Assembly: GCF_000247695.1 (NCBI RefSeq) | Contig: NW_004624734.1 | Span: 40,407,167-40,471,166 of the forward strand | From: Heterocephalus glaber | Lineage: Eukaryota; Chordata; Mammalia; Rodentia; Bathyergidae | DNA length: 64,000 nucleotides | Direction: 5' to 3' | Shown here: positions 24,045 to 34,672 of the stretch, piece by piece | How positions within the stretch are numbered: position 1 is the stretch's first letter | Layout of the letters: every line of letters begins with the position of its first letter | Notes under the pieces: generated by a model | Databases searched by the model: none | Told to the model about the DNA's origin: nothing | What the model saw: only the letters and a program-made list of their open reading frames with translations | Translations under genes and position numbers: made by a program

Positions 24045-24505
24045 TTCCTAGGGCTGCTATAACTTGTGATACTGGAATATCACCAAAAATTGGGTGTCTA
24101 AAAATAATGAACTGTCTCCTTTCCCAGGGCAGGAGGTTAGCAGGGCTCACTGAAAGTGTCAGGAGATCCAGTTTCCTTTGTCCTGAGGGAAACACTGTGC
24201 ATGCCACTCTTGTGGGTTCGAGCGCTTTTATCAGTCCTGGGAGGCCTTCAGCTTGGAGGGGCATCGCCCCAGTCACCAACTCTCCCTTCTCACAGTCAGT
24301 CCTAATCTGTACCTCTATTTGTGCTTTTCTATCTCTTTAAAGGGTACTTTTAGTGGATTTAAGGATCATCCCAATCCTGTATAAGCTCTTCTCTACCCTA
24401 ATCTTAAATATGCATGTGAGGCCTTTATTTCCAAATAAAGTTGCATTCTGAGATTCCAGGCAATATAAATTTTGTGGGAACACTATTTAACCTACTATAA
24501 GCTTA
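24045..24505 (-). repeat. MLT-type old LTR, antisense
   Basis: The + strand reads 'cctagggctgctataacttg' through 'tatttccaaataaagttgca' to 'gggaacactatttaaccta', the antisense layout of an old MLT-like LTR. Open frames on both strands (96 and 77 aa) are incidental. Confidence 0.55.
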
Positions 24506-24553
24506 ACGTGACCTGAAAAATAAAACTAAACTGTTGAATAAGAGGATTTAATG

Positions 24554-24638
24554 GGCCGGGGATTTAGCTCAGTGGTTCTGCTCCCTGCCTCAAAAGTGCG
24601 AGGACCTGAGTTCGATCCCTGGTACAAAAAAAAAAAGG
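24554..24638 (+). repeat. ID-type SINE
   Basis: 'gggccggggatttagctcag' to 'gagttcgatccctggtac' with A tract; flanked by 'aggatttaat' and 'aggattcaat'. Confidence 0.92.
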
Positions 24639-24698
24639 ATTCAATATTTTAAATATATCACATTATGACTTCTAAAAAATAATAAAAATTAAATGCAA

Positions 24699-24907
24699 GC
24701 TGGGTGTGGTGGTGCACATCTGTTACTCTAGCATTCTGGGAGGCTGAGGCAGGAGGATTTTAAGTTCAAGCCCAGCCCAAGCAACTTGGAGATTTAGTGA
24801 GACCCTGACTCAAAATAAACAATTAAAAAAGAGCCAGGAATATAACTTAGTGTTGGAGCACTTGCCTAGCATGTATGAGGGCTGGGGTTCCATTCCCAAC
24901 ACCACAA
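24699..24907 (+). repeat. B1-dID composite SINE
   Basis: B1 'gctgggtgtggtggtgcaca' through 'ctgactcaaaataaac', then the ID part 'gagccaggaatataacttag' to 'ccattcccaacaccacaa'. Confidence 0.9.
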
Positions 24908-25019
24908 GAAATTAAATGGACATAAAATAAATAAAAACTTAATTACTGGGAAAAAAAGACAGAAGAAAGAGCACAGAGAGATGAAATCAGTAGAAAACAG
25001 ATAGTGAAGTTACATCTGA

Positions 25020-25772
25020 TTAAATCAGGAAGCTTATTAAATGTAAATAAATGTCAGCTTTTTAAAAAATAGACTAAATTACATACTGTTCATTAAAAAC
25101 ACACTTTAAATATGAAGACACAGATAGTTTAAAAGTTAAAAAATGGAAAAAAGATTGTTTGGAAACACCAGTATATGAAGCCAGTGTGTTAAGTGTGCTT
25201 TCAGGGAAGAAATACCAGTATGGATAAGGAAGAACATTTTATACTTACAAAAGGGGTGGCTTCAATAGAAAGACCAGACAGTTCTAAATTAATACACTCA
25301 CAATATAACTTTAGAATTCATAAAGCCACAATAAACTGAGTGAAAGGAGAAACACACAAATCCACAATCATAATTAGAAGTTTCAGCACACACCTCCCAG
25401 TAACTATTAAAGGCAAGAAGACCAAGAAGTCAGTGCAGATTTGTTTAAACAGCATTATTAAGCAACTTAATCTAATTAACATTTATAGAACAACATATTC
25501 AACTGCTGCAGAATACACATTCTTTTCAAAGGCACAGAGGCCAAATGTTAGGTTGTAAGGCAAATCTCACTCAGTTGCCAAGGACTGAAATCATACAGAA
25601 TATATCCACTGGCCACTAGAAAGCAACACAGAAAGGTAAGTAGAAAGTTTCAAAATGTATAAAACTAAGGAATATATTTCTCAATGACCTGTGGGTCAAA
25701 AACGAAATGAGAAAACATTTTGAACTGAAGAATAATGAATATAAAGCATATCGAAATTTGTAGGGTGCAAAC
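25020..25772 (+). mobile_element. old L1 ORF2 fragment, endonuclease-domain part
   Basis: In sense orientation the text follows L1 ORF2: 'acaaatccacaatcataatt', 'ttagaagtttcagcacacac', 'gcagaatacacattcttttc', 'ttctcaatgacctgtgggtc'. Stops and indels are frequent (the longest frame is 72 aa at 25340-25558). It is interrupted by a younger L1 tail and continues at 26165. Confidence 0.82.
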
Positions 25773-26160
25773 GGTAAGTGAAATAAGTCAGACACCCAAG
25801 CTTAAATAAACATCACATGGTTTCTCTTATATGAGAAATCCAAAATATAAATAAATTAAAGAGCAAAGGAAAAGATGGAGAATAGAAAATAGAGAGATCA
25901 ATCTTTTGCAAAAGGGAAGGGGGCAGGGCTGCGGATTTAGCTCAGTGGTTCCACAGCCTGCTTCCCAAGTGCAAGGTCCGGGGTTCGATCACAAACAAAC
26001 AAACAAACGGAAAGGGACCAAGAGATTGGGGGAGGGCGAGGGAGGGGAGGAAAGAGGGTGAATGGGAGAATTAAGATGTGTTATGTGCTCTCCACAAGGA
26101 GGGAGGTCGTTATGTACTGCAAACATGGGCAAACATGTAATGAAAATACAAATTAAAAGA
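25773..26160 (+). mobile_element. younger L1 3' end nested in the old L1
   Basis: 'agtgaaataagtcagacacc', 'catggtttctcttatatgag', then a purine-rich 3' UTR and a tail 'gtaatgaaaatacaaattaa'. Homologous to the L1 3' end at 59090-59295. The old L1 phrase 'ttgtagggtgcaa' before it resumes as 'cagctaaagcagtgctt' after it, so it was inserted there. Confidence 0.72.
25922..26008 (+). repeat. ID-type SINE with (AAAC)n tail
   Basis: 'gggctgcggatttagctcag' to 'ggggttcgatcacaaac' with an AAAC-rich tail, within the younger L1 3' end. Confidence 0.88.
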
Positions 26161-26395
26161 ACTTGGAGGACTCAGCTAAAGCAGTGCTTAGAAGGACATT
26201 TATGGCTTTTAATGAATACATTAGAAATGACAGATTAAAAATCAGTACTTTAACCTTTCATTAGGAAACTAGAAAAAGAAGAACAAATGAAGCTCAAAGT
26301 AGATGCAAAAAATAAAAGGCAGTAATCAAGTAAGTGGAAATTCTATTGGTATCAGAAAAAAAATCCTCAAAGCCAGCATTTCTAGCAAGAAAAAT

Positions 26396-26485
26396 AAGGG
26401 CTGGAAATGTAGCTCAGTGGCGCTGTGCCTGCCTGGCAAGCACAAGGTCCTGAGTTCAATCCCCAGTACCCCCCCCAAAAAAGAG
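26396..26485 (+). repeat. ID-type SINE
   Basis: 'gggctggaaatgtagctcag' to 'ttcaatccccagtacc' with an A-rich tail, inside the old L1. Confidence 0.9.
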
Positions 26486-27051
26486 TAATAAATAAAAAGA
26501 AAATACAAATGACCAATATTGCATTTTAAAATGTGGTATCACCACACATGCTACTGATATTAAAAGGAATATATGAGAATATAATGAACAACTTCTGGCC
26601 AAGTACTTGGCAACTTAGATAAAATGGAAAAAGCATATTAAAAAGTACAACTTACCAAAACTGATACAAATAGAAATTAAAAACTGGATGCTCTAAATGT
26701 TAAAGAAATCATAAAGATCCCACAAAGATAATCCAGGCCCAAAAAATATTTAAGGAGAAATAATGATAATTTTTCTTAAATGTTACAAAGATTGGAGAAA
26801 AAGAGAACACTTACATACTTGTTTTATGAGAGTGACATAAATCTAACGCTAGAACAAAAATCCTTTCTTTATATGGAAAAGGTTTTGCATATGTTTTTAG
26901 AAAATAATACATTATATATCATAAACTTATGGTCTATTTTAATGTTATAAAACTACAAATAAAACATTAGCCAAATGAATATAAAGATTAAAAAAATAAT
27001 ACATCATGATCAATTATGGTTTGTCAGAGAAAAACTATGTAATTAGTCTGT

Positions 27052-27112
27052 GTGTCTGTGTATGGTACTGGAGGTTGAACCCAGGACCTTCTCACTGAGA
27101 CAAATCACCAGC
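27052..27112 (-). repeat. ID-type SINE, partial
   Basis: 'ggtactggaggttgaaccca' to 'ctgagacaaatcaccagcct'; it is degenerate. Confidence 0.6.
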
Positions 27113-27126
27113 CTGGTGACAGTGGC

Positions 27127-27226
27127 CTCTCCTTCTCCGTCTCCTTCTCCTTCTCCTTCTCCTTCTCCTTCTCCTTCTCCCTCCTCCCTCCTCCCTCTTC
27201 TTCCTCCCTCCTCCTCCTCCTTCTTT
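27127..27226. repeat. (TTCTCC)n polypyrimidine tract
   Basis: A run of TTCTCC units grading into CTCCTCC/TTCCTCC. It produces artefactual Ser/Pro and Arg-rich frames on the two strands. Confidence 0.95.
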
Positions 27227-27228
27227 TT

Positions 27229-27305
27229 TTTTGCAGTAATAGGTATAAAACCCAGGGCCTAACACATGGTAGGCAGGCACTCTATCACTGAGCTACAACC
27301 CCATC
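27229..27305 (-). repeat. ID-type SINE
   Basis: 'gtataaaacccagggcctaa', 'atcactgagctacaacccca' on the + strand. Confidence 0.84.
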
Positions 27306-27820
27306 TCTGATTATCTTGATACAGAAAAAAGCATTTGATAGAATCTAATACCTACTTGGGGGAAAATGTCTCAGCAAATTAAGAATAGGAGGAAACTTTA
27401 TTAATCTGACAAAATCTAGCTCTGAAAAAACCCAGCAGTGCAGCTCACTTGTTTAATGCTCCAATATTGAATGTTTCCCCTGTGTGGTGTAGAAAGGATG
27501 GAGTTATTTATCCAATGAGAAGAAATCCACATGAGAGGAAATAACGCAGACTTGATCTCTACTTCATACACTACACAAAAATTATTCAGGATAGCTCTTC
27601 AATATAAATGTCAAACCAAAGCAGTCAAACATCTAAAAGGAAACATAGGAGAATATCTCTATAACATTGGGTGGACAGAGATTTCTTAAACAGGTTAAAA
27701 AAGACAATAACCAAAAAAGAAAAAAAATTGGACTTCCTAGAAATTAAGATTAACAATATCAATAGATGAATGAAGAGGCAAGTCATGGGCAAGGATAATA
27801 TTTTTATTTTCTTTTATTAA

Positions 27821-27872
27821 CCTTATCTATCTATCTAACTATCTATCTGTCTACTGAGCGATCTGTCATAAA
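27821..27872. repeat. (TATC)n microsatellite, imperfect
   Basis: Repeating TATC/TGTC units. Confidence 0.88.
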
Positions 27873-28223
27873 GTGTAAGGAATTATACATTTGCGTTCTT
27901 GAGTTTAATCCTCAGCAAGAGGGGAAAAAGGAATTTATTCAAATCAAATTAAAAACATTTTAATTTGATGTCCACAAAGCTTGAACAAGTGCCATACTAA
28001 AGAGAATATCCAAATGGCCAGAATATCCAAAATGTCAACATTTTTATGCATTGGGCAAATTAAATTAAAACCATAAGGTACCACTGTATATACACCAGAA
28101 AGTCTAAAATTTAAGACTGAAAATACTAAGCATTGGGAAGTATGTGGAGCAACTAGAACTCTCAAACAATTGCTGGTGGGGATGTAACTTTGGAAAACTG
28201 GCTACATCTATTACAGCAAAACA

Positions 28224-28372
28224 TAAAAGGTAGACACAGAGGTGCACACCCATAATCCCAACACTCAGGAGACTGAGGCAGGAGGATTGCAAGTTTGAAG
28301 ACAGCCTGGGCTACAAAGTTAGTTCAAGTGTAGCCTAGAACATAGTGAGACTTTGTCTCAAAAAACAAAACA
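28224..28372 (+). repeat. B1-type SINE
   Basis: 'acacagaggtgcacacccat', 'gactgaggcaggaggattgc', 'ggctacaaagttagttcaag', A-rich tail. Confidence 0.86.
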
Positions 28373-28375
28373 AAC

Positions 28376-28463
28376 AGGGCCAGGGATTTAGCTCAGTGGT
28401 TCTGGTGCCTGCCTTGAAAGTGCAAGGTTCAGAGTTCGATCCCCGGTACCACCCCCACCAAAA
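28376..28463 (+). repeat. ID-type SINE
   Basis: 'gggccagggatttagctcag' to 'agagttcgatccccggtacc'. Confidence 0.92.
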
Positions 28464-28504
28464 ACTACCCAACAAACAGAAAACCTAAACATACACCCCT
28501 TTTA

Positions 28505-29105
28505 GACTCAACAATCTTCTTTGCCAACTTTATTGACAAAAAGTTGATGAAGAACTGACAACAATTGTATATATTTACAGTGTAGAATGTGAAGCTTTGA
28601 TATATGTACATATTGTTAATGATAACCATAGTCAAGCTAACTGTACATCATTATCTTTGTGTGTGTGCGTGTGTGTGTGTGTGTGTGTGTATGTGTGTGT
28701 GTGTGTGCTATAGTTGCTATACTGAGCAATAGAGCTCCGGAATTTATTCATCCTATCTAACTGAAATGTTGGATCTTCTAACATCTCCCCTCCCCTGACT
28801 TCTGGCTACACCATTCTACTCTTTGTTTCCATGAGTTTGACTTTTTCAGCTCCTCATGTAAGTGAGACCATGCAGTACTGATCTTTCAGTTCCTGGTTTA
28901 TTCCAATTACTATACTGTCCTCCCTGATCATCTATGTTGTTGCAAATAACAGAATTTCCATATTTTGAAAAGCTGAGTAGTAGTACAGTATGTGTATGTA
29001 ACATTTGCTTTATTTATTCATCTGTTGGTGAACATTTAAATTGATTCTGTATTTTGGCTGTTGTGAATAATGCTACAGTGGACATGAGAGAGCAGATAGC
29101 TCTCT
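28505..29105 (-). mobile_element. old L1 (L1M-type) 3' part, antisense
   Basis: The + strand reads the complement of an L1M 3' region: 'tgtatatatttacagtgtag', 'ctaacatctcccctcccctg', 'ttgtgaataatgctacagtg'. It contains a (GT)n tract and is interrupted at about 29108 by an unidentified insertion. Confidence 0.82.
28659..28706. repeat. (GT)n microsatellite
   Basis: GT run with rare interruptions inside the L1M. Confidence 0.94.
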
Positions 29106-29107
29106 CC

Positions 29108-29400
29108 ACTCTCCGACTTTGGGGAAGAGCCAGAGGTCACACAGTGCCCAGATCCAGTTAATAAAGTGGATATGGAGACATCCTAATGTCTTTGGGAGCC
29201 TGCCTTTCCATAGGATGAGACTTGTCAGCAGCAGTTACTGCATTATTGATCACACCTAATAAAGATGTTCATGTAAGAGGACTCCCAGAGCTTCAGAAAG
29301 TGGCAATAATGATGGGATAATTGTGTTTGAAGCAAGGGAGAGAATTTTGAGGGTATTAATGGCAACATGTCTTTTACTATAATAAAATTTTTTAAAAGAT
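29108..29400. other. unidentified insertion inside L1M
   Basis: The L1 text breaks after 'gagagcagatagctctct' and resumes near 29430 at 'cagaagtgggatggctgg'. The intervening ~300 bases are not L1 and end in 'actataataaaa', which looks like a polyadenylated 3' end. It may be a truncated retrocopy or an unknown SINE/LTR; boundaries are approximate. Confidence 0.4.
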
Positions 29401-29424
29401 TTAAACATTCACTGTATATTTAGA

Positions 29425-29715
29425 TCATAGCTCACAGACCAGAAGTGGGATGGCTGGATTGTATGATAGTTCTACTTTTAGATTTTTAAGGAATCTCCAT
29501 ATTGTTTTCCTTAATGGCTATCTTACTTTATGTTCCCACCGATGGAGCACACGTTACCCTTTTTCCACATTCTCTCCAACACTTGTTATCTTTTATTGTT
29601 TTGTTCACAGCCTTTCTAACTAGTGTGAAGCCATAGTTGATTAAGCTTTTAATTTACATTTCCCTGATGATTAGTAATGTTAAACATTTTTTTATATACC
29701 ATTTGTACGTTTTCT
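29425..29715 (-). mobile_element. old L1 (L1M-type), continuation of 28505
   Basis: 'gaatctccatattgttttcc', 'ctctccaacacttgttatct', 'aatttacatttccctgatga' on the + strand, the complement of the L1 ORF2 end. Confidence 0.82.
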
Positions 29716-30690
29716 TTGATGAAGCAATTCTACTACCAGTATAGGGCCAAGAGAAATGAGTATATGCTCAGTGGAAGACACATACAGTAAGTTCATAACA
29801 GCTTAATTCATTATTGTCAAAATAAGAAACAATTCATTGTTCACCAACCAAAGAATAGATAATCTAATCTATTGTGTAGATATAATTGAAAACAATACAA
29901 AATAAAAAAGAATGGATGGATGAATCCTATGGCTATTAAGCTGAGCAAAGGAAGACATAATAAAAATTTTATTTCATGTATGTTACATTCAAGGAAAAAT
30001 GTACTGATATTGATAGAAGTCAGAAGAGTGACTGTGCTTAGGCAGGTGGGTGAAGCTGGAAGGAGAACTTTTCAAGATAAGAAAATGTTTTATGTATTTA
30101 GATTATGGTTATGCGGATGTAAGAAGTCATTGAGTTACATATATGCTTCAGATTCATACACTTTCCTGTATCATTATATCTACTCTAGATATAATTCAAA
30201 AAGACATCAAACTGAATCAATAATAAAAATGAAAAAAGTTTGAATTTACCACATTTTTCCAATCAGACTGGCAAAAATTAAACAGGTATTTAGGAGAAAT
30301 AGTAGTGTGTACCATAAAGAGAATTACAAAATGGTAGCCAGAGGTAGTGGCGCACGCCTGTAATCTCAGTACTCTGGAGGCTGAGGCAGGAGAATCACTG
30401 TGAATTTGAGGCCAGCCTGGGCTACATAGTGAGACCCTGCCTCAAAAAACTGAAACAAAACAAAACGAAAATTATAAAATGGTACGAAATTTTTGAAGGG
30501 CGATATAGCAATATATTTAGAAATTTAACTTTTAGTGATTTAACCAACACAATATTCATATAAGCACTGAATGATATAGGTGAAAAGATAATAACAGAAT
30601 TATTATTTATAACAGAAAAAGACTGACAGGAAAGACATATTCATCAACAAGAAATAGATAAATAACATCCATGAAAAATCTTATAGCCAT
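29716..30690 (+). mobile_element. old L1-like fragments, sense
   Basis: Phrases such as 'gttcataacagcttaattca', 'aaaagaatggatggatgaat' and 'attcatcaacaagaaatag' resemble L1M 3' regions, apparently two overlapping copies, heavily mutated and split by a B1 at 30331. The 107-aa open frame 29920-30243 is not a recognised protein. Confidence 0.5.
30331..30466 (+). repeat. B1-type SINE
   Basis: 'gtagtggcgcacgcctgtaa', 'ggaggctgaggcaggagaat', 'gaggccagcctgggctacat', A-rich tail. Confidence 0.9.
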
Positions 30691-30703
30691 TAAAAAATTT
30701 TAG

Positions 30704-30885
30704 GTAGCCAGGTGCCGTGTTGCACACCTGTAATCCTAGCTATTCAGGAGGCTGAGGCAGAAGGGCAGCAAGTCCAAGGCCAGCCTGGGCAAATTCATGA
30801 GACCCTGCCTCAAAATAAAAAATTGAAAGAGTAGGGAATATAGCTCACCAGTACTGTACCCGCGGGTTCGATACTCAGTACCATA
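30704..30885 (+). repeat. B1-dID composite SINE
   Basis: 'tagccaggtgccgtgttgca' B1 part and a short ID part ending 'gggttcgatactcagtacc'. Confidence 0.84.
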
Positions 30886-30939
30886 TGAAAGGGGGGCACT
30901 TTGGACCTACTGGAAAGGAGACTGCAAATTATGTAAACA

Positions 30940-31105
30940 AAGATGGGAAACGCTTTCCAGTCTCTTAGCCATTCCTTGTCTCAGTTTCTTTATTTGTAAA
31001 GTGGAGTTCATACTGTTTCTCCTCTATATCTCACAAGATGAAATATAAGAAAGCCAGTTAAAAAATAGAAAGCACTACCGAAATGTGAAGTATTATTTCT
31101 GAAAT
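30940..31105 (+). repeat. MIR SINE
   Basis: MIR-like order: 'cttgtctcagtttctttatt', 'tgtaaagtggagttcatact', then 'gaaagcactaccgaaatgtg'. Confidence 0.75.
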
Positions 31106-31154
31106 AACAGTCTTTTGTTAATCAAACATTTGTTTCTCATTTTAAAAAATATTT

Positions 31155-31217
31155 ATTTCTCCTGCCTCAGCATCCTGAGTGCTGGGATTACAGGTGGGCA
31201 CCGCTACACCTGGCAAA
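31155..31217 (-). repeat. B1-type SINE fragment
   Basis: 'cctgcctcagcatcctgagt', 'gctgggattacaggtgggca' on the + strand. Confidence 0.82.
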
Positions 31218-31348
31218 TTTTGTTTCTCTGAAATTAGATTTACTTTCCCTATCACTTATTGAAACCAGCTTTTCTCAAAATGTGAGTAGCAGACCAAATA
31301 TGGGCACCAGATAAGAGGAGCCGTGGGGACATTATTAAAAATATTGAG

Positions 31349-31445
31349 GGCCCGGGGATTTAGCTCAGTGGTTTTGCCGCCTGCTGCACAAGTGCAAGGA
31401 CCCGAGTTCGATCTCCGGTACCAAAAAATAAAAAAATAAAAAAAT
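31349..31445 (+). repeat. ID-type SINE, first of an adjacent pair
   Basis: Body 'gcccggggatttagctcagt' to 'gttcgatctccggtacc' and an AAAAAAT tail; the duplication aaaaatattgag is at 31337-31348 and 31446-31457. Confidence 0.94.
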
Positions 31446-31460
31446 AAAAATATTGAGCCC

Positions 31461-31548
31461 GGGGCTGGGGATTTAGCTCAGTGGCACCGCACTTGGTTTG
31501 CAAACGCAAGGTCCTGAGTTCAATCCCCAGTAAGCCCCCCCCCCCAAA
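31461..31548 (+). repeat. ID-type SINE, second of an adjacent pair
   Basis: 'ggctggggatttagctcagt' to 'ttcaatccccagtaa'; its own duplication attgagccc is at 31452-31460 and 31549-31557, overlapping the downstream duplication of the first ID. Confidence 0.94.
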
Positions 31549-31556
31549 ATTGAGCC

Positions 31557-31685
31557 CAGCCATTTTCAGTGGAGAATGCCTACAGTTCTAGGTCCCGGGG
31601 AGGCTGAGGTGAGAGGGTTGCGATTGCTTAAGGCCTCGAGCTTGAAACCCATAAGTAAGACACCATTGAAAACAGCAACAACACA
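31557..31685 (+). repeat. B1-type SINE, diverged
   Basis: 'gagaatgcctacagttctag', 'gggaggctgaggtgagaggg', A-rich end. Confidence 0.65.
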
Positions 31686-31773
31686 AATCTGAGCCCAGTT
31701 TTGAACCTACCAAAGTTATAGAACCCCTTTTGTAGATGGAAAATGTCATGAAGACAACCACTACCTCTTTTCT

Positions 31774-31848
31774 TTGCTGCTGGTGATTAAACCCAGAGTC
31801 TTGTGCATGCTAAGCAAGCACCTTACAACTGAGCTCCGGCCTCAGTCC
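31774..31848 (-). repeat. ID-type SINE
   Basis: 'ggtgattaaacccagagtct', 'acaactgagctccggcctca' on the + strand. Confidence 0.84.
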
Positions 31849-31940
31849 TCTGCTGCCATTGAGAAGTTGGGCTGCATTTCATTCCCAGTAGCAGGACTTC
31901 AGGTTTGGCTTTGATTTGTTTTGGCTTCTACGGGGAGGCC

Positions 31941-32019
31941 AGGGCGGGGGATTTAGCTCAGTGGTTCCGGCGCCAGCCTCACAAGCATACCATCCCAAGT
32001 TCAATCCCCGGTACCAAAA
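31941..32019 (+). repeat. ID-type SINE
   Basis: 'gggcgggggatttagctcag' to 'aagttcaatccccggtacca'. Confidence 0.92.
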
Positions 32020-32920
32020 ATTGGGCTCTGTGGGAGTCCAGTGGGCTCCCAGAATAGTACAAATGGTACCCTCATTCATTTAACCTCCCAAAAAGTGGAG
32101 CAGCATTCAACAAATGAACAGTGTGATGGGCACTTTACAGACCACATGAGCCCAGTTTTGCAGCAAGGACGGGAGCTGTTGGAAAACACTGTCTCCTGGG
32201 CAGCTGCTTTGGCTACTGTCCCCAATTCACTTAGCAGAGTCTCAAAACTAGAAGGCAGCCTATGTTCTGTTATATAATAAACAACTCTTTATTTGAAATG
32301 ACAATATTTACTTTTCCTATAGTGAACTCAGGCAGCCTAGGAGGCAGTGGGCAAACAGTAGAAATGCCTGAAATGGAAACTTGAGAGAGCAGTTTGGCTA
32401 GTATAGTTTACTCCAACTTTCTACATAACCAACAAGTAAACAGAAGACACCTTCCTTTCGTATTACCCTCACATTTTCTCTCATGTGAACAGGAGCATGG
32501 ATTCCATGTGACTTTGCTACCACCAGGTTCATCTTTCTCATTTTGATGAGTTGAAACATGCAAGACAGATGAGAGGTAGTGAGCTCTCCACTACTCTAGT
32601 GTTTTGTGGCGCTGTCCCCATTAAAATGTTTTCTGAGGGTGTCTATTAAGACTGGCAAGTTCAGCCTCTTCAACCACAGAGTATGGTGTCTATGTTTCCA
32701 ATATCTCACTTTCTAGTGATCTTTAAAAGGAGAGAAATGAAAATTATGATTATTAATCCTTTCCAGTACTTATTCTCCCTTTTGTAAGTGAAAAGGCTGT
32801 TATTTATGTAGCCAAGTTCTTTGTTGCAAAAATTCTTTAGAAGCTACAAATGACCGCTATTTACAGAATATGTGATCATTTCTAACTTCCTCATAGGTTC
32901 TGTTTTCCAATGCTTTTAGC
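32020..32920. other. intergenic, nothing recognised
   Basis: Unique-looking sequence. The 78-aa frame at 32041-32277 has no recognised features. Confidence 0.4.
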
Positions 32921-32934
32921 ACATTATAGATTAT

Positions 32935-33039
32935 AGGGCCGGGGATTTAGCTCAGTGGTTCCGGCGCCTGCCTCGCAAGCACAAGATCCTGAGTTGGATC
33001 CCCAGTACCAAAAAAACCCCCCAAAAACAAAAAAAACCC
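32935..33039 (+). repeat. ID-type SINE with target-site duplication
   Basis: Body 'ggccggggatttagctcagt' onward with a mixed A/C tail. The repeat acattatagattat is at 32921-32934 and 33040-33053. Confidence 0.95.
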
Positions 33040-33316
33040 ACATTATAGATTATCTACAGATCTGCAGAGGATCTCCACTTCTTGAAAATCTTGAGAAGGG
33101 CATTCTGAGTTCATTATTCTACCAGGGGTCCCGCAAAATGAACAGATGTTTAAAAACCTTTTGGTTTTTAAACTGGCATTTGGGAAGTAATCATAGATAG
33201 TCTGTGTTCTTTTGGCCATGAGATTTGCTTAACTTTTGTGACAGGTATTTAGATGTTCTTCAGAGGCTTTTCTTTCTTGTAGTTCCTGATGTCACTTCTA
33301 ACTCATTCAGCAAAAG

Positions 33317-33361
<45 letters not shown>

Positions 33362-33385
33362 GTCATTTATCTACCTATCTACTTA
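33317..33385. repeat. (TATC)n microsatellite
   Basis: About 11 pure TATC units, then degenerate units, leading into a minus-strand ID. Confidence 0.96.
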
Positions 33386-33387
33386 TT

Positions 33388-33466
33388 TTTACAGTATTGG
33401 GGATTCAACCCAGGGTCTTGCATATGCTAGGCAAGCACTGTGCCACTAAGATGCATCCCTAGACCT
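33388..33466 (-). repeat. ID-type SINE
   Basis: 'attggggattcaacccaggg', 'gccactaagatgcatcccta' on the + strand. Confidence 0.85.
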
Positions 33467-33583
33467 AAAAAAAATGATTTCCTATCTATTTGTTGGCTAG
33501 AAACATTTTACTTTCTACAAAATTATTCAGAAACCCACAGATCCTACTCTCTACCAAAAGTCTAATCTAAAAGTCTACTTTGG

Positions 33584-33681
33584 GGGCCCGGGATGTAGCT
33601 CAGTGGCACTGTGCCTGCCTTGCAAGCGAAAGGTCCTGAGTTCGATCCCCAGTACCAAAATAAATAAATAAATAAATAAAT
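33584..33681 (+). repeat. ID-type SINE with (AAAT)n tail
   Basis: 'gggcccgggatgtagctcag' to 'gttcgatccccagtacc' with an AAAT repeat tail. Confidence 0.93.
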
Positions 33682-33782
33682 GTCTTCTTCAAAATGATAC
33701 CAAAAAAAAAGAGAGTAAATTCCAGTTAAGTAAAAATTGGAAACTTTGAGCTTTATTCTCGCTGCATTGAAAGACTCTTCCT

Positions 33783-33869
33783 TGTTTTTCTTTTGGTACC
33801 AGGGATCAAACTCAGGACCTTGCGCTTGCAAGGCAGGCAGCGGAACCACTGAGCTAAATCCCTGGCCCT
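33783..33869 (-). repeat. ID-type SINE with target-site duplication
   Basis: 'tggtaccagggatcaaactc', 'cactgagctaaatccctggc'; aaagactcttcct is repeated at 33770-33782 and 33870-33882. Confidence 0.94.
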
Positions 33870-33939
33870 AAAGACTCTTCCTTTTGTTAGGCTCTTACCC
33901 TAGGTGGAATTTTTTTTCCTCAAAGGATAGCCCACCAAT

Positions 33940-34105
33940 TAGCTCCATCAAAATGGAGTGCCTGTGCAAATGCAAATTCCAAGGTCCCACTCTAACCCTA
34001 AGGAATCAGAGTTTGAGGAAAAAAGCCTAGTAAATTACATTTTTACAAGTACTCAGGTCATTTGCATGTCCACCAAGTTTGTGAAGTGTGCCCTATAGAT
34101 CAACC
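33940..34105. repeat. MER5-like hAT DNA-transposon remnant
   Basis: 'aaatgcaaattccaaggtcc', 'aggaatcagagtttgaggaa', 'caagtactcaggtcatttgc' follow the MER5A layout (non-autonomous Charlie-group element) with considerable divergence. Confidence 0.62.
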
Positions 34106-34190
34106 AAATCCTTAATGTTCTAGAATTTCTAGTATTTTTTTCTCCTTAGTAAACCAAAGAAAGAACTGTAAGTATTGAAAATACAGGGTG

Positions 34191-34295
34191 AGGTCTGGGG
34201 ATTTAGCTCAGTGATTCTGCCGCCTGCCTCACAAGCAGAAGGACCCAAGTTCAATCCCTGGTACAAAAAAAAAAGAAAGAAAGAAAGAAAGAAAA
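34191..34295 (+). repeat. ID-type SINE with (GAAA)n tail
   Basis: 'gtctggggatttagctcagt' to 'gttcaatccctggtac', GAAA-rich tail; gaaaatacagggtg / gaaaatacaggctg flank it (34177-34190, 34297-34310). Confidence 0.94.
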
Positions 34296-34672
34296 AGAAA
34301 ATACAGGCTGAATTTCATGATAGAATATGTATGCTGTTGGACCCTATTTATGAACACTTACCAGCTTCTCTGCAGGACAGTGAAGCTGCAGTAATTACCT
34401 CATGCTTCTGTAATCTGTCTGTCTCCACCCACATGACATTTGCACCAGCTAAAACTGGCTGATTTCCTGACGGAATGGAAGAACTGCCAACCCTAGGTGA
34501 GCTCAGGCAACTACATCTGACATTTTTTCTTGGTAATTTAAAAACATTTAAAAACTTTCTCACAAATCTTGACCCTGTATCTTAGAGTCTAATTTAAGAA
34601 GAAAAATCTTTCACAAGGACTCACTAAATTCAAGTAACTTTAATCACATCTCTTTATGGGAAATTGCTATTT

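Larger units (their letters stand above)
26161..28210 (+). mobile_element. old L1 ORF2 fragment, reverse transcriptase to 3' part
   Basis: Continues the copy from 25020: 'gctaaagcagtgcttagaag', 'aatataatgaacaacttctg', 'ttgatagaatctaatacct', 'ttgctggtggggatgtaact' occur in L1 ORF2 order. Many indels; no intact domain. It is interrupted by SINEs and simple repeats. Confidence 0.82.

Noticed and set aside
24554..24620. tRNA-like sequences with A and B boxes (here and at dozens of other sites)
   Set aside because: They carry poly-A tails and target-site duplications and cannot fold as complete tRNAs; they are ID SINEs.
27050..27280. Ser-Pro repeat and poly-Arg frames
   Set aside because: Translations of the (TTCTCC)n tract on the two strands.
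33317..33385. Short-unit repeats as a possible CRISPR-like array
   Set aside because: Pure TATC microsatellite with no spacers, in a mammalian genome.
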